Source of the DNA: Pseudomonadota bacterium
GTDB taxonomy: Bacteria > Pseudomonadota > Gammaproteobacteria > Steroidobacterales > Steroidobacteraceae
NCBI GenBank assembly: GCA_021805865.1
Contig: JAJZDX010000002.1
Span: 124,001 to 188,000 of the forward strand
Length of the DNA stretch: 64,000 bases
Direction of reading: 5' to 3'
The notes under the pieces are model-generated. The model was not told where the DNA came from and did no database searches. It worked only from the letters and a program-made list of their open reading frames with translations. Below are positions 18,105 to 26,979 of the stretch, piece after piece. The translations under genes were made by a program, and so were the position numbers. Within the stretch, counting starts at the first letter, position 1, and each line of letters opens with the position of its first letter.

Positions 18105-19430
18105 ATGCGAAGACGGGCCATCCTCGATCCGCTGCCTGCCGCCCGAGCGCCGGAATTCTCGGGGCGTGAGTCCGTGCGCGCCGCAACGCTCTCCAACGGG
18201 CTGAGAGTCATCGTCTGGCCCGTTCACCACATCCCCAATGTGGCTCTGAATCTGTGGGTGCGGGCCGGCAGCCGCAACGAGGCGCCGGGTATCACGGGGC
18301 TCGCGCATTTCTTCGAGCACATGATGTTCAACGGTACCCTGCGACGCCACCCCGGTGAATTCGACCGGCTGATGGAAACTCAGGGAGGGGCCAACAATGC
18401 CTTCACCAGCGACGACGTCACCGTGTACCAGGATTGGTTTCCGTCGCACGCGCTCGAGCTTGTGCTCGATCTGGAGTCGGATCGGGTGGCGAACCTCGCT
18501 TTTACTCCGGAGCTCATCGAGAGCGAGCGCGGGGTCGTCGCCTCCGAGCGGCGGTTGCGTGTGGAGGACAACCCCCATGGGCTGCTGGCCGAGCAGGTGC
18601 AGGCGGCCGCCTTTCTTGCCCATCCCTATCGCTTCCCGACCATCGGCTGGCCGCAGGACATCCGGTCGTGGCGGATGCAGGACCTGCAGGCGTTCTACCG
18701 AATCTATTATGCGCCGAACAATCTCACGCTCACCCTGGCGGGCGATGTGGATCCCGAGCACGCCCTGGTGCTCGCCCGGCGCTACTTCGAGCCGATTGCC
18801 GCCCAACTGCCGCCGGCACCGGTGCGGATCTGCGAGCCCGAGCAGCTCGCCGAGCGGCGGGTGTTGATCCGGCGCAACGTCCACGCGCCGCTTCTGCAGT
18901 GCGCCTACAAGGCGCCGGCCGCCGCCGACTCGCGCGCTCCCGCGATCGAGCTGCTGCTCTCGGTGCTGGTCGACGGCGATGCCTCCCGCCTGCATCGCTC
19001 GCTGGTCGAAGAGCAGCGTCTCGCGATCGAGGTGGGCGGTCACTGGCAGGAGGGGTTTGATCCGGGGCTGCTGTGGCTGTCATTGACGCTGCCGCAGGAG
19101 GCGAGGGCTGATGAAGTCTTGGACGCGCTCGACCGCGAGCTGACCGGCCTGGTGCGCGAGGGCGTGACCGAGGCCGAGCTCGCGCGGGCGCGCAACCTCG
19201 CCGTGGTCGGCTTCTGGAAGAAGCTCGCCACCATCGACGGCAAGGCGCACTTTCTCGGGGAATTCGAGGCGTTTCATGGAGGCTGGTCCGCCCTGTTCGA
19301 CGCGCCGGCACGCCTGGAGTCGGTCTCCCGCGCGCAGGTGCGCGAGGTGGCCGAGGACATCCTCGAGGCGAGGAGGCGCACGGTCGGTATGTTGGCGCAC
19401 GAGGCGGCTCCCGGGAGCACGGGCGGATGA
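18105..19430 (+). CDS. M16 family zinc peptidase (active subunit)
   Basis: A 441-residue M16 peptidase with two alpha/beta domains. The inverted zinc motif HFFEH (H68, E71, H72) is intact, and the third zinc ligand lies in the ESERGVVASE segment, as in the PqqL/mitochondrial processing peptidase group. It begins with a typical LSNGLRVIVWPVHHIPNVALNLWVRAGSRNE strand set. No clear signal peptide is visible, so the cellular location is open. The following gene overlaps by 4 bp and encodes a second M16 protein without the zinc motif; such pairs form a heterodimeric clam-shell peptidase for short peptides. Confidence 0.9.
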   Translation: MRRRAILDPLPAARAPEFSGRESVRAATLSNGLRVIVWPVHHIPNVALNLWVRAGSRNEAPGITGLAHFFEHMMFNGTLRRHPGEFDRLMETQGGANNAFTSDDVTVYQDWFPSHALELVLDLESDRVANLAFTPELIESERGVVASERRLRVEDNPHGLLAEQVQAAAFLAHPYRFPTIGWPQDIRSWRMQDLQAFYRIYYAPNNLTLTLAGDVDPEHALVLARRYFEPIAAQLPPAPVRICEPEQLAERRVLIRRNVHAPLLQCAYKAPAAADSRAPAIELLLSVLVDGDASRLHRSLVEEQRLAIEVGGHWQEGFDPGLLWLSLTLPQEARADEVLDALDRELTGLVREGVTEAELARARNLAVVGFWKKLATIDGKAHFLGEFEAFHGGWSALFDAPARLESVSRAQVREVAEDILEARRRTVGMLAHEAAPGSTGG

Positions 19431-20776
19431 CGGGTGTGCGTGTGCCGGCGCATACGCGCCTCAGGCTGGACAACGGCGCCACGCTCGTTCTGATTCCTCG
19501 GCGCGATGTGCCGCTTGTCGCCTGCCATGCCGTGGTGCGTGGCGGAGTGCTCGCCGATCCTCCGGCGCTTCCCGGCGTCGCCTCCCTGGTGGCGGGGCTG
19601 CTGGAGAAGGGCGCCGCCGATCGCGACGCCTATGCGTTTGCCGACACCGTGGAGGGTGTCGGCGGCGGCTTCGGCGCCGGCGCCGGTCCCGAGGCGATCA
19701 CCGTCCGGGCACAGTTTCTCGCGCGCGATCAGTCGCTGATGCTCGAGCTGGTCGCCGATGCGTTGCGCGCACCGAGGCTCGCGCGGGAGGAATTCGAGCA
19801 TCTGCGCGAGCGGCAGATCGAGTTCATCAAGGCGGCCAAGGACGCGGAGCCCGCCGAGCTCATCGATGCCTATGGGCGGGCGCTGCTGTTCGGCGAGCAT
19901 CCCTACGGTCGGCCGGTGTATGGCAGCGAGGCCTCCCTCGCGGCCATCGATCATGGGCAGGTGAGCGAGTATTACCGGCGGCACTTCGGCGCCGACCGTC
20001 TCACTCTGGTGCTTGCGGGCGATCTCGATCCGCCGCGGATCGAGGCGGCGGCCCGCGCCGCATTCGGCGACTGGCACCGGGCGCGGGCCGAGGTGAGCCC
20101 GCCCCGAGCACCCGCGCCGGTCACGGCAAGGCGAGTGCTGCTGGTGGACGCGCCCGGCTCGACCCAGACGCACTTCTGGATCGGCAGCGTCGGGGTCGAG
20201 AAGCGCTACCGGCGGCGCGCCGCGCTCGACCTGGTCAATACCCTGTTCGGCGGCCGGTTCACCTCGCTCCTGAACGCAGAGCTGCGCATCAAATCGGGGT
20301 TGTCCTACGGAGCGCGCTCCGGGTTCGCGCGCGGCAGCGTTCCCGGGGACTTCGCCATCCGTTCCTTCGTCGAGGCCGACAACACCGGCCTTGGGCTGAG
20401 CATGGCGCTCTCGGCGCTGACACGCCTCAAGCGCGAAGGGGTGACGGAGGAGATGCTCGACTCGGCGCGGGCCTACACGCTCGGGCAGTATGCGCTTGCG
20501 CTCGAGACCGCTACGGACTGGGCCGCCGCGATCGCCGACATCGAGCTCTACGGCCTCGGGACGGGCTACATCGACGAATACCCCGCCGAGCTGACGGCGG
20601 TCGGCCCGGCGGCGGCCCGCGAGGTGATCGAAGAGGCGTTTCCGCCGCCCGATTCGGTGGTCATCGTGGCAATCGGGGATGGGGCGGGCATCCGCGCGCA
20701 GCTTGCGCAATTCGGTCCGATGACCGAGATGCCGCTCACCGACCCCGGATTCTTTCCGCTGCCCGGGAGCCTCTGA
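19427..20776 (+). CDS. M16 family peptidase, non-catalytic partner
   Basis: A 449-residue M16-fold protein. The N-terminal domain starts LRLDNGATLVLIPRRDVPLVACHAVV, but where HxxEH should be it reads GVASLVAGLLEKG, so the zinc site is lost. The second domain retains features of the partner subunit, including FWIGSVGVEKRYRRRAALDLVNTLFGGRFTSLLN with the R/Y-containing substrate-gripping region. It is co-translated with the active subunit (ATGA overlap) and should complete the peptidase chamber. The gene ends shortly before a tandem-repeat region. Confidence 0.88.
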   Translation: MTGVRVPAHTRLRLDNGATLVLIPRRDVPLVACHAVVRGGVLADPPALPGVASLVAGLLEKGAADRDAYAFADTVEGVGGGFGAGAGPEAITVRAQFLARDQSLMLELVADALRAPRLAREEFEHLRERQIEFIKAAKDAEPAELIDAYGRALLFGEHPYGRPVYGSEASLAAIDHGQVSEYYRRHFGADRLTLVLAGDLDPPRIEAAARAAFGDWHRARAEVSPPRAPAPVTARRVLLVDAPGSTQTHFWIGSVGVEKRYRRRAALDLVNTLFGGRFTSLLNAELRIKSGLSYGARSGFARGSVPGDFAIRSFVEADNTGLGLSMALSALTRLKREGVTEEMLDSARAYTLGQYALALETATDWAAAIADIELYGLGTGYIDEYPAELTAVGPAAAREVIEEAFPPPDSVVIVAIGDGAGIRAQLAQFGPMTEMPLTDPGFFPLPGSL

Positions 20777-20849
20777 TCGACCCTGCGAATCGCATTGGGC
20801 GATCTCCGGGGCAGCGCGGGTGAGTGCGGCCGCAAGGGCGCCGGGAGAC

Positions 20850-21120
20850 GAGGCGACCACAGAGGGGGGGATGGTCGCCCCGCCTCCCGGACCCGACAGC
20901 TTCCTCGCGCGGGAAATTCCCTGTTGTAACAAATCCGGAAGGGGTGGGTTCCGGAAGACGAAGCGCACCCAAGAGGGGGGGATGGGCCGCTTCGCCTCCC
21001 GGACCCGGCAGCTTCTTCGCGCGGGAAATTCCCTGTTGTAACAAATCCGGAAGGGGTGGGTTCCGGAAGACGAAGCGCACCCAAGAGGGGGGGATGGGCC
21101 GCTTCGCCTCCCGGACCCGG
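20850..21120. repeat. 112-bp tandem repeat (two full units plus partial unit)
   Basis: The gap between the M16 gene and the next minus-strand gene (20777-21128) holds a direct repeat with a 112-bp period. For example, the 12-mer CCCTGTTGTAAC starts at 20919 and again at 21031, and CGCCTCCCGG at 20881 and 20993. A third, partial unit begins near 21093, and a diverged partial copy lies at about 20841-20870. Each unit contains the inverted repeat TCCGGAA / TTCCGGA around a G-rich loop (GGGGTGGG) and an odd palindrome GGGAA-A-TTCCC. The copies are nearly identical, so the expansion is recent. Frames crossing it lack family resemblance and are not called. It may be a genome-dispersed repeat that has amplified here. 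Confidence 0.85.
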
Positions 21121-21128
21121 TCAGCCGT

Positions 21129-21680
21129 TCAACTGCCTCGTGCCTGCACCTCAGTAGTATCGCGGAATTTCATTGCAGTCAGGTTGCGCCTGACGAAGCT
21201 CGAGTACGGCGAGAGTGTCCGCGCCCTGGCGAAGTCCCTTTGCGCTCCGGCCGCATCGTGCGAAAACCAACGCATCACGCCGCGATCGGTGTAGGCGGCG
21301 GCGAGCCGCACCTTGCCGCTGGTGTGGGGCCAGTCCGCCGACAGCAGGGTATCGAAGCGCTCGCGGTTCGCGTCGCGGACCGCGGCGTCACACGCCGTGC
21401 GGGCCGCGTGCCATTGTTGTGTCATGGAAAAAGCCACACAGCGATTGGTGTAGACGGCCGCCACATCGAGAGCCGTACCGCCTGCGCGCTCCCGCAGTTG
21501 TCTTGCCGCGGCCTGGAAGCGGCCGGTAAGCAGAGCGTGGCCGCCCGCAGCGCTGGGGTATGCGGTGAGCACGAATCGGTGCGGCTGTTCGGCGGCCGAG
21601 GCCGCGGACATCATCGCGAGCGCCGCTCCGGCGCACAGCGTCAGGGGTAACGCCAGGGCATTGCGTCTGTGTAAGGACAT
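21129..21680 (-). CDS. Exported TPR-like protein of unknown function
   Basis: A 183-residue protein with a Sec signal peptide (MSLHRRNALALPLTLCAGAA, cleaved after about residue 29 at ASAAE). The mature part contains two to three helix-turn-helix units resembling tetratricopeptide repeats: LLTGRFQAAARQLRERA, DVAAVYTNRCVAFSMTQQWHAARTACDAAV, and VRLAAAYTDRGVMRWFSHDAAGAQRDFARARTL. The A-Y-(T/S)-N/D-R-G pattern is TPR-like. An AGGAG site lies about 8 bp before the start at 21680. It is probably periplasmic; partners are unknown. Its 3' end abuts the tandem repeat. Confidence 0.7.
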   Translation of the reverse strand: MSLHRRNALALPLTLCAGAALAMMSAASAAEQPHRFVLTAYPSAAGGHALLTGRFQAAARQLRERAGGTALDVAAVYTNRCVAFSMTQQWHAARTACDAAVRDANRERFDTLLSADWPHTSGKVRLAAAYTDRGVMRWFSHDAAGAQRDFARARTLSPYSSFVRRNLTAMKFRDTTEVQARGS

Positions 21681-21800
21681 GCGGGCTCTCCTATCGTGTT
21701 GCATGCCGGGGCTGTCTTGGGGAAGCAACGCTGACACGATAGAAGGCCGGCGCGGATCCGACAAACGAAAAGAATTGCACCGCCACATGAGTGCGTCTCA

Positions 21801-22742
21801 TCAACACGCGGCGAGCCGCAAGGTGGAAGCGAGCGGCCGCGGAGCGGCCCGTGGCTCGGTGAACTGCGCCACCATCCAGTCGCTGAACGCGCGGATATCG
21901 GGTTTGTCGGCATCCTTCGGCCGGGTGACGAGATAATAGGTGTCGGCGGTCGGCAGCTCGACCGGGAAGATGCGCGCGAGCGCGCCGGAGCGGAACCAGG
22001 CCTCGCAGTGTACGGTGGGCACCAGCGCCACGCCGAGGCCGCGCTCGGCCGCGCGCACCACCGCGTGCAGGGTGTCGAGCTCGAGCACATTCCTCGGCTC
22101 CGGCGTGTCGAGGCCGGCTTCCTCGGCCCAGCCGGCCCAGGCGTGCGGCCGGGGCTTGTGCACGATGAGCGCCATCTCCTTGAATACGGCGCCGCCGAGG
22201 CGGGCCACCGCCGCCGTGTGCTGCGGGGCGCACACGGCCGTCAGCGAGAGCGCAAATAGGCGCGAGCACTGCACGCCCTGCGGTTCGGTGTCGGCGATGA
22301 GAATCGAGACGTCTGCGCTCGCCGGATGTGTCGCAGGGCGCGGATCGTGCGTGTCGACCTGGATGTCGATCTCGGGGTGCTCGGCGCAGAAGCCCGCGAG
22401 GCGCGGAATGAACAGCTCGCTGGCGAAGAACGGCGGCAGCAGCACCCGCAACGCCCGCCTGCCGCCGCGGCGCGCCACGTGGGCGAGCGTCCGATCGAGC
22501 GCCTCGAGGAGCGGTGCGACCTCATCGAGCAGCATGGCGCCGGCGTGTGTCAGCTCGAGGGCGCGCGGCTTGCGCTCGAACAGGCGCACGCCAAGCGCCT
22601 CCTCCAGCTCCTTCATCTGATGGCTGACCGCGGAGGGCGTCAGATACAACTCTTCGGCCGCGGACTTGAAGCTGCGAAGGCGGGCGGCGGCGCAGAATAC
22701 CCGCAGGTTCCTGATCGGCGGTGGACGTGACAGGCGCATCAT
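21801..22742 (-). CDS. LysR family transcriptional regulator (GcvA-like)
   Basis: A 313-residue LTTR. The winged helix-turn-helix is at about residues 8-66 (FKSAAEELYLTPSAVSHQMK is the recognition region). It is followed by the linker helix and a periplasmic-binding-protein-like effector domain with RALRVLLPPFFASELFIPRL and the ADVSILIADTEP segment. GcvA-type regulators share the PPIRNLRVFCAAARLRSF start. Two nearby starts exist (22742 and 22766); 22742 is preferred on family length. No obviously regulated operon is divergent from it, so its target is not apparent. Confidence 0.85.
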   Translation of the reverse strand: MMRLSRPPPIRNLRVFCAAARLRSFKSAAEELYLTPSAVSHQMKELEEALGVRLFERKPRALELTHAGAMLLDEVAPLLEALDRTLAHVARRGGRRALRVLLPPFFASELFIPRLAGFCAEHPEIDIQVDTHDPRPATHPASADVSILIADTEPQGVQCSRLFALSLTAVCAPQHTAAVARLGGAVFKEMALIVHKPRPHAWAGWAEEAGLDTPEPRNVLELDTLHAVVRAAERGLGVALVPTVHCEAWFRSGALARIFPVELPTADTYYLVTRPKDADKPDIRAFSDWMVAQFTEPRAAPRPLASTLRLAAC

Positions 22743-22925
22743 CGCGGTGATACCGTTCGCAAGCATCGGACAGGGAAAGGAGAGCAAGATCCATGCCGGC
22801 ACGGCTCGCCGCGGGAATCGGGCAGTCCGCCGGACTTGCATCAGTCCCCCGGCGCTCCGGCTGCATCGGGTTGGGCCGTAGAGGCGTTCCCGTGCACCAA
22901 CTTGGCGCGGCGCGGTGGGCGTGAA

Positions 22926-23552
22926 TTATTGTCCGAAGCGGCGCGCGCCCCGGGCCAGGTACGCCTCTTCCTCGGGAGTGCTCTCGCGTCCGAGCGCCCG
23001 GTTGCGATGCGGAAAGCGCCCGAACCGGGCCACGATGGAATGATGCAGCTCGGCGGAATCGAGCGCCCCGGCGAACAGCGGCCGCAGCGCCTGGCCAGCG
23101 CCCTCGGCGAGGAGCCTGCGATAGGCGCCCAGCGATTCCTCCTGCGCGTCGCTGCGCTCGGCATGCTGCAGGGGCATGTAGAAGAACAGCCTTTCCACCG
23201 GAGAGAGCACTGCATCCGCGGCCGCCTGAAGGCCGGAAAGGGTGAGCGAGAGCGCCGCGTCATCGGTGGCGAACGCCCGGGCGGTGCCGCGAAAGACGTG
23301 GCGGGGAAACTGATCGAGCAGCAGGATGAGGCTCAAGCGCCGGTGCGGGCTGCCCTGCCAGGGTCCGAGCGCCCCCGCGGCTGCCCGCTCCATCAACCCC
23401 CCGAACCGGGTGCGGATGAGATCATCCACGGTGCGCTGCTCGTCGCGGGAGGCTTCGACGCCGAACCACAGTCGCTGGCGCTCCTTCAGCGTCTCGGGGG
23501 TGAGCGGCGCCCGGCCGAGCCAGAAACAGCGCACCTCGAGAGACTCGTCCAA
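22926..23552 (-). CDS. DUF924 family protein
   Basis: A 208-residue all-helical protein of the DUF924 family (TPR-like fold). Typical landmarks are CFWLG near the N-terminus, a WFG motif (RLWFGVEA), LILLLDQFPRHVFRGTARAFATD, FFYMPLQHAER and FGRFPHRNRALGRESTPEEEAYL. The molecular function is unknown across the family. The only fitting start in this frame is TTG at 23552, preceded by GGAG; a GTG six codons later is an alternative. A small hypothetical gene lies 31 bp upstream on the same strand. Confidence 0.82.
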   Translation of the reverse strand: MDESLEVRCFWLGRAPLTPETLKERQRLWFGVEASRDEQRTVDDLIRTRFGGLMERAAAGALGPWQGSPHRRLSLILLLDQFPRHVFRGTARAFATDDAALSLTLSGLQAAADAVLSPVERLFFYMPLQHAERSDAQEESLGAYRRLLAEGAGQALRPLFAGALDSAELHHSIVARFGRFPHRNRALGRESTPEEEAYLARGARRFGQ

Positions 23553-23583
23553 CGATGCGCTCCGCGGCCTTCGTTATGTCAAC

Positions 23584-23961
23584 TTATTCGCACAGGCTCT
23601 CGAGATAGCCCTTGGCGACTGCCGAGAGACGCTTGCGCGCCAGCGCACGGGCCTTGGGCGCATCGACGATGTACTCCAGAGGGCCGGAGACCAGCAATTG
23701 GCGGATGCGCGGATGGCGCGCCGATGCGCGGGCCATCTTGTTGAGCACGGTGAAGCCGCGGTTGATTTTCTCGCGGGGAGCCCGGTTCTGCTCGATGGTG
23801 CGGGCGAGGTACTGGCCGAAGCGGGCGTATAGGAAGTAATCGTCATCGCCGACCTGGAAACGGGCTTCGGCGAAGAAATCGGGAAAATTCTTCTCGAGAT
23901 ACGAATTGACGCTGCACAGAGCGGGACGGGGATCGAGGCTGCTCGACGCGCGCTGCTTCAT
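23584..23961 (-). CDS. Small hypothetical protein
   Basis: A 125-residue predominantly helical, basic protein without signal peptide or membrane segment. Visible features are the stretch YLEKNFPDFFAEARFQVGDDDYFLYARFGQYLARTI and a C-terminal half rich in Arg/Ala. The alternation of acidic and aromatic residues in the first half suggests a compact small domain, but I do not recognise the family. An AAAGGA site sits just before the ATG at 23961. It is probably co-transcribed with the DUF924 gene downstream. Confidence 0.6.
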   Translation of the reverse strand: MKQRASSSLDPRPALCSVNSYLEKNFPDFFAEARFQVGDDDYFLYARFGQYLARTIEQNRAPREKINRGFTVLNKMARASARHPRIRQLLVSGPLEYIVDAPKARALARKRLSAVAKGYLESLCE

Positions 23962-24175
23962 GTCCTTTGTTACACCTCCCGGGGGTCCGGACCGCCATCG
24001 CTGGGCGTCACGGGCGGCACCACACCCCGCGACGCGGCGCGAATGGTGCGCGAGAAGGACGGAGGATGCAAGCGCAAGTGAGGCGCAGGGGCGGCCAGAG
24101 ACTTTGCGATTGCCGATTCGAGCCCGCCGGCCGTCTAATACTTCCTGATCAGCCGCCGCAGAGGATCCGTCCCCG

Positions 24176-24757
24176 ATGTTCGGCTCATCGTCCAGCCGCA
24201 GCGCCGCAAAGGCTGCCGCCGAGGCCCCCGAGCGCTCTCACGCGCTCTCGAGGCTCTTCGAGGAGCACAACCGGACGCTGCACTCGTTCCTGCTGATGCG
24301 CCTCGGCAATGAGCAGGAAGCTCGCGAGGTGGCGCAGGAGGCCTATGTACGGCTGCTGCAGCTGGATCGTCCGGGAACGATCAGTTTCCCCAGGGCGTAC
24401 CTGTTCAAGACCGCCGCCAATCTGGCCGTGGACCGGATCCGTCAGCAGATCAACCATGCGCGGCTCGACCGGATCGTCCCCCGCGCCGAGACCGTGGATT
24501 GCCTCGGCCCGGAGCACCGCCTCATGGCCACCGAGGAACTCGACACGCTCGAGAAAGCGCTGTTCGAGCTGCCGCACAGCCATCGCAGGGCGTTCGTCCT
24601 GCACCGCTTCGAGGACTGGTCGACGGCCGAGATCGCACGCGACCTCGGGGTCGGGGAGCGCTCGGCGCGCAATTACATCAGCCGTGCCGCGGTCTACTGC
24701 AAGCTGCGGATCATGGGCTTGGCTGCGGCCGAGGCGAAGGCGCGGGCGGGGGCATGA
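24176..24757 (+). CDS. FecI-like ECF sigma factor
   Basis: A 193-residue sigma-70 family protein with only regions 2 and 4. Region 2 covers ALSRLFEEHNRTLHSFLLMRLGNEQEAREVAQEAYVRLLQL, with the core-binding and promoter-melting helices. Region 4 has ALFELPHSHRRAFVLHRFEDWSTAEIARDLGVGERSARNYI, with its helix-turn-helix. The FecI group controls iron- or substrate-linked TonB receptors together with a membrane FecR anti-sigma factor. Here the gene looks intact, but the fecR gene that overlaps it by 4 bp is truncated and the receptor beyond it is decayed, so this sigma factor may be orphaned. Confidence 0.85.
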   Translation: MFGSSSSRSAAKAAAEAPERSHALSRLFEEHNRTLHSFLLMRLGNEQEAREVAQEAYVRLLQLDRPGTISFPRAYLFKTAANLAVDRIRQQINHARLDRIVPRAETVDCLGPEHRLMATEELDTLEKALFELPHSHRRAFVLHRFEDWSTAEIARDLGVGERSARNYISRAAVYCKLRIMGLAAAEAKARAGA

Positions 24758-25071
24758 GTCCGCCCAGCGAGACTTTCCGTGCCGCGGATGCCGAGCGGAT
24801 GCAAGCGGCCATGGACTGGCTCGTGCGACTGCATGAGCGCTCGGTGAGCGAGGCCGACCTGGGCGAGTGGACGCTCTGGTACGAGTCCGACGAGCGCCAC
24901 AAGCAGGCCTTCGAGCAGATGCGACGCCTATGGGGCGCAGCCGGCGCGTTGGCGGAGGGCGAGGCCGGAGCAGAGCGCATGCGCCGCCTGCTCGCACCGG
25001 CACCCGATGCCCGTCCGGCTCGCCAGCCATGGCGGCGCTTCGCTTTGGCCGCAGCGCGCCGCCGAGTTTGA
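24754..25071 (+). pseudogene. Truncated FecR-type anti-sigma regulator (DUF4880 part only)
   Basis: 105 residues with the DUF4880 N-terminal domain of FecR proteins: AADAERMQAAMDWLVRLHERSVSEADLGEWTLWYESDERHKQAFEQMRRLW. Normal FecR proteins have about 320 residues, with a transmembrane helix and a periplasmic FecR domain. Here the frame reaches WRRFALAAA, where the helix would begin, and stops at a TGA inside sequence that in another frame encodes the start of a receptor signalling domain. This looks like a deletion that joined fecR to the following receptor gene and removed the rest of fecR and the receptor's signal peptide. The start overlaps the sigma factor stop (ATGA). Confidence 0.75.
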
Positions 25072-26959
25072 CATCAGAGCCCAGCCGCTCGCCACGGCCC
25101 TCATCGCGTTCTCGCAGCAATCGGGGCTGCAGGTGATCACACCCGCATCGAGGGTCGCGCATCTGCTCACGCGCGGTGTGCATGGGCGACTGCCCCTCGC
25201 CGAGGCGCTGGGAAAGTTGCTGAGACGGACGGGCCTGGGGTTCCATCTGGTCGGCGCCGACACCATCGGCATCGTGCCGCTCGGGCGCAGCGCCTCTGCA
25301 CGGGATCTGGAGCGCCGGATCGGCCCCCGGGCTGCGACGGGTCGTGATCAGCGGGTCGCGGCTGCTCACCCGGCGCGCCCTCATCGCACCGGTGCCGGTC
25401 GATAGCATGGTCAGCGCCGCGTTCCTGCAAAGCCACGGCTATACCAACATCACCGACGCGCTCAATGCGCTGCCGGAGTTCCAGGGCAGCGTCACGCCGT
25501 TCGGCGCGCAGAACGATTTCGGTGTCGGATTCAACTACGTCAACCTCTACAACCTGTGAACCAACCTGACCCTGGAGCTGGTCAACGGCCTGCGCTTCGT
25601 CTCCGACAATCCCGCCAGTATCTTCGCCAACAGGGGCGGCACTCAGCTCGATCTCAACGACATGCCGGGCATCTTCCTCGAGCGGGTCGACATCGTGCCC
25701 GCCACCGGAGCGGCGGTGTACGGCGCCGACGCGGTCTCCGGCGTCGTGGACATCCGCATGAGACGCAGGTTCAGAGGGGCGCGGCTCATCGTCAATCTCG
25801 CCAATTCCGCGCGCTGGGACGCAGGCGCATACGACTTCGAGGGCGCCGCGGGGCGGGACTTCCTCGCCCACCGGCTGAACCTGGCGCTTGCCGCCGAGTA
25901 CGATCAGACCACCGCCGTCAGCGAACAGCAGCGGCCCTGGACGCGCCTGCAGCAGGGCTTCGTGCCGAATCCCCGCTACACCGGCCCGGACAGCGCAGTG
26001 CCGGCGCAGATTCTCGCCGACAACCTGCGGGTCAACGGGGTGACCAATGACGGGTTGCCGTACCGCCTGGACGGATCGCCGGTCGAGCTGCCGGGAACGA
26101 ACACTCCGCGCAGTTCGCCGCCAACGGCGATCTGGTACCGTTCGATCCTGGCACGGTCTACAGCTCCACCCAGGCCAGCGGCGGTGATTCGCTCGATCTG
26201 GCGCCCATGACGCCGCTGCTGACGCCGAACGAGCGGGTCCTTCTCTACGGCATAGGCAGGTATGATTTCACCGACGGGATGCGTCTCGAGGCAACCGCCG
26301 CATTCGCTTACGTGGGCTCGCGTCTTGCCGCCAATCAGCCGAACTACGCTTATACGGAATTCGGGCTCTCGAGCGCCTATGAGGATCCGCAGCCCGGCTC
26401 GGCCTGGCTGATCAGCCCGCAGAACGCGTTTCTCGATCCACAGGCCCGCGGCGTCCTCGCGGCCGAGGGCCTCACCGATTTCTACCTCTCGCGCAGCAAC
26501 TACGACGCGACACCCTCGCCCATCGCCTCGTTCGTGCGCACCGTCAACCTCAACGCGGTCCTGAGCGGGCACTTGCGGCGGCTGCGGCGCCGCTTCGACT
26601 GGAACGTGTCGTACTCGCATGGGCAGGCCTATTCCAGCTTCTCCGAGTACGGCTTCGTGTACGGCAATCCGGCTTACCGCGTGCCGAACCTGCTTGGATT
26701 GGCGCTCGATTGGCAGGATGACACCGAGGCGAATCTGCAGGCGCCGGTGGCGAGGCTCGCGGCCGCCAACCAGCTGCCGCTGTCGATCCCCTCGAGCACC
26801 ATCCACGATTTCGACGTGCTGTACCGTTTCGATCGCAGGTTCCGCGTGACGCTGCACATCGACAATGTATTCGGCGAGGCGCCGCCGCAGCCCTGGGTCT
26901 ATGGCGCCGATGTGCTCGGCAGGATGATCGAGCTCAGTTTCCGCGCGCGACTCGAGTGA
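25059..26959 (+). pseudogene. Decayed STN-containing TonB-dependent receptor
   Basis: Remnants of one receptor lie in order in different frames. First comes an STN signalling domain (AEFDIRAQPLATALIAFSQQ, from 25061) without signal peptide. Next is a plug domain (TNITDALNALPEFQGS to AAVYGADAVSGVVDIRMRR), then barrel pieces ending in IELSFRARLE. Lesions seen are a frame change at the C-run near 25324-25328, a TGA at 25557-25559 where the family has Gly (NL-G-TN, consistent with GGA to TGA), and a frame change near 26095-26105. The total is about 630 codons, against roughly 900 or more for intact receptors, so part of the barrel is also missing. It belonged to the fecI-fecR pair upstream. Confidence 0.82.
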
Positions 26960-26979
26960 GCGGCCGGCAGCGGCCGCGC

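Noticed and set aside
20566-21084. Minus-strand frames across the 112-bp repeats, with repeated Phe/Pro-rich peptides
   Set aside because: The peptide repetition only mirrors the DNA repeat; the frames differ between units and have no ribosome site.
20850-21120. CRISPR array
   Set aside because: Units are 112 bp and directly adjacent, with no short repeat/unique spacer alternation and no cas genes.
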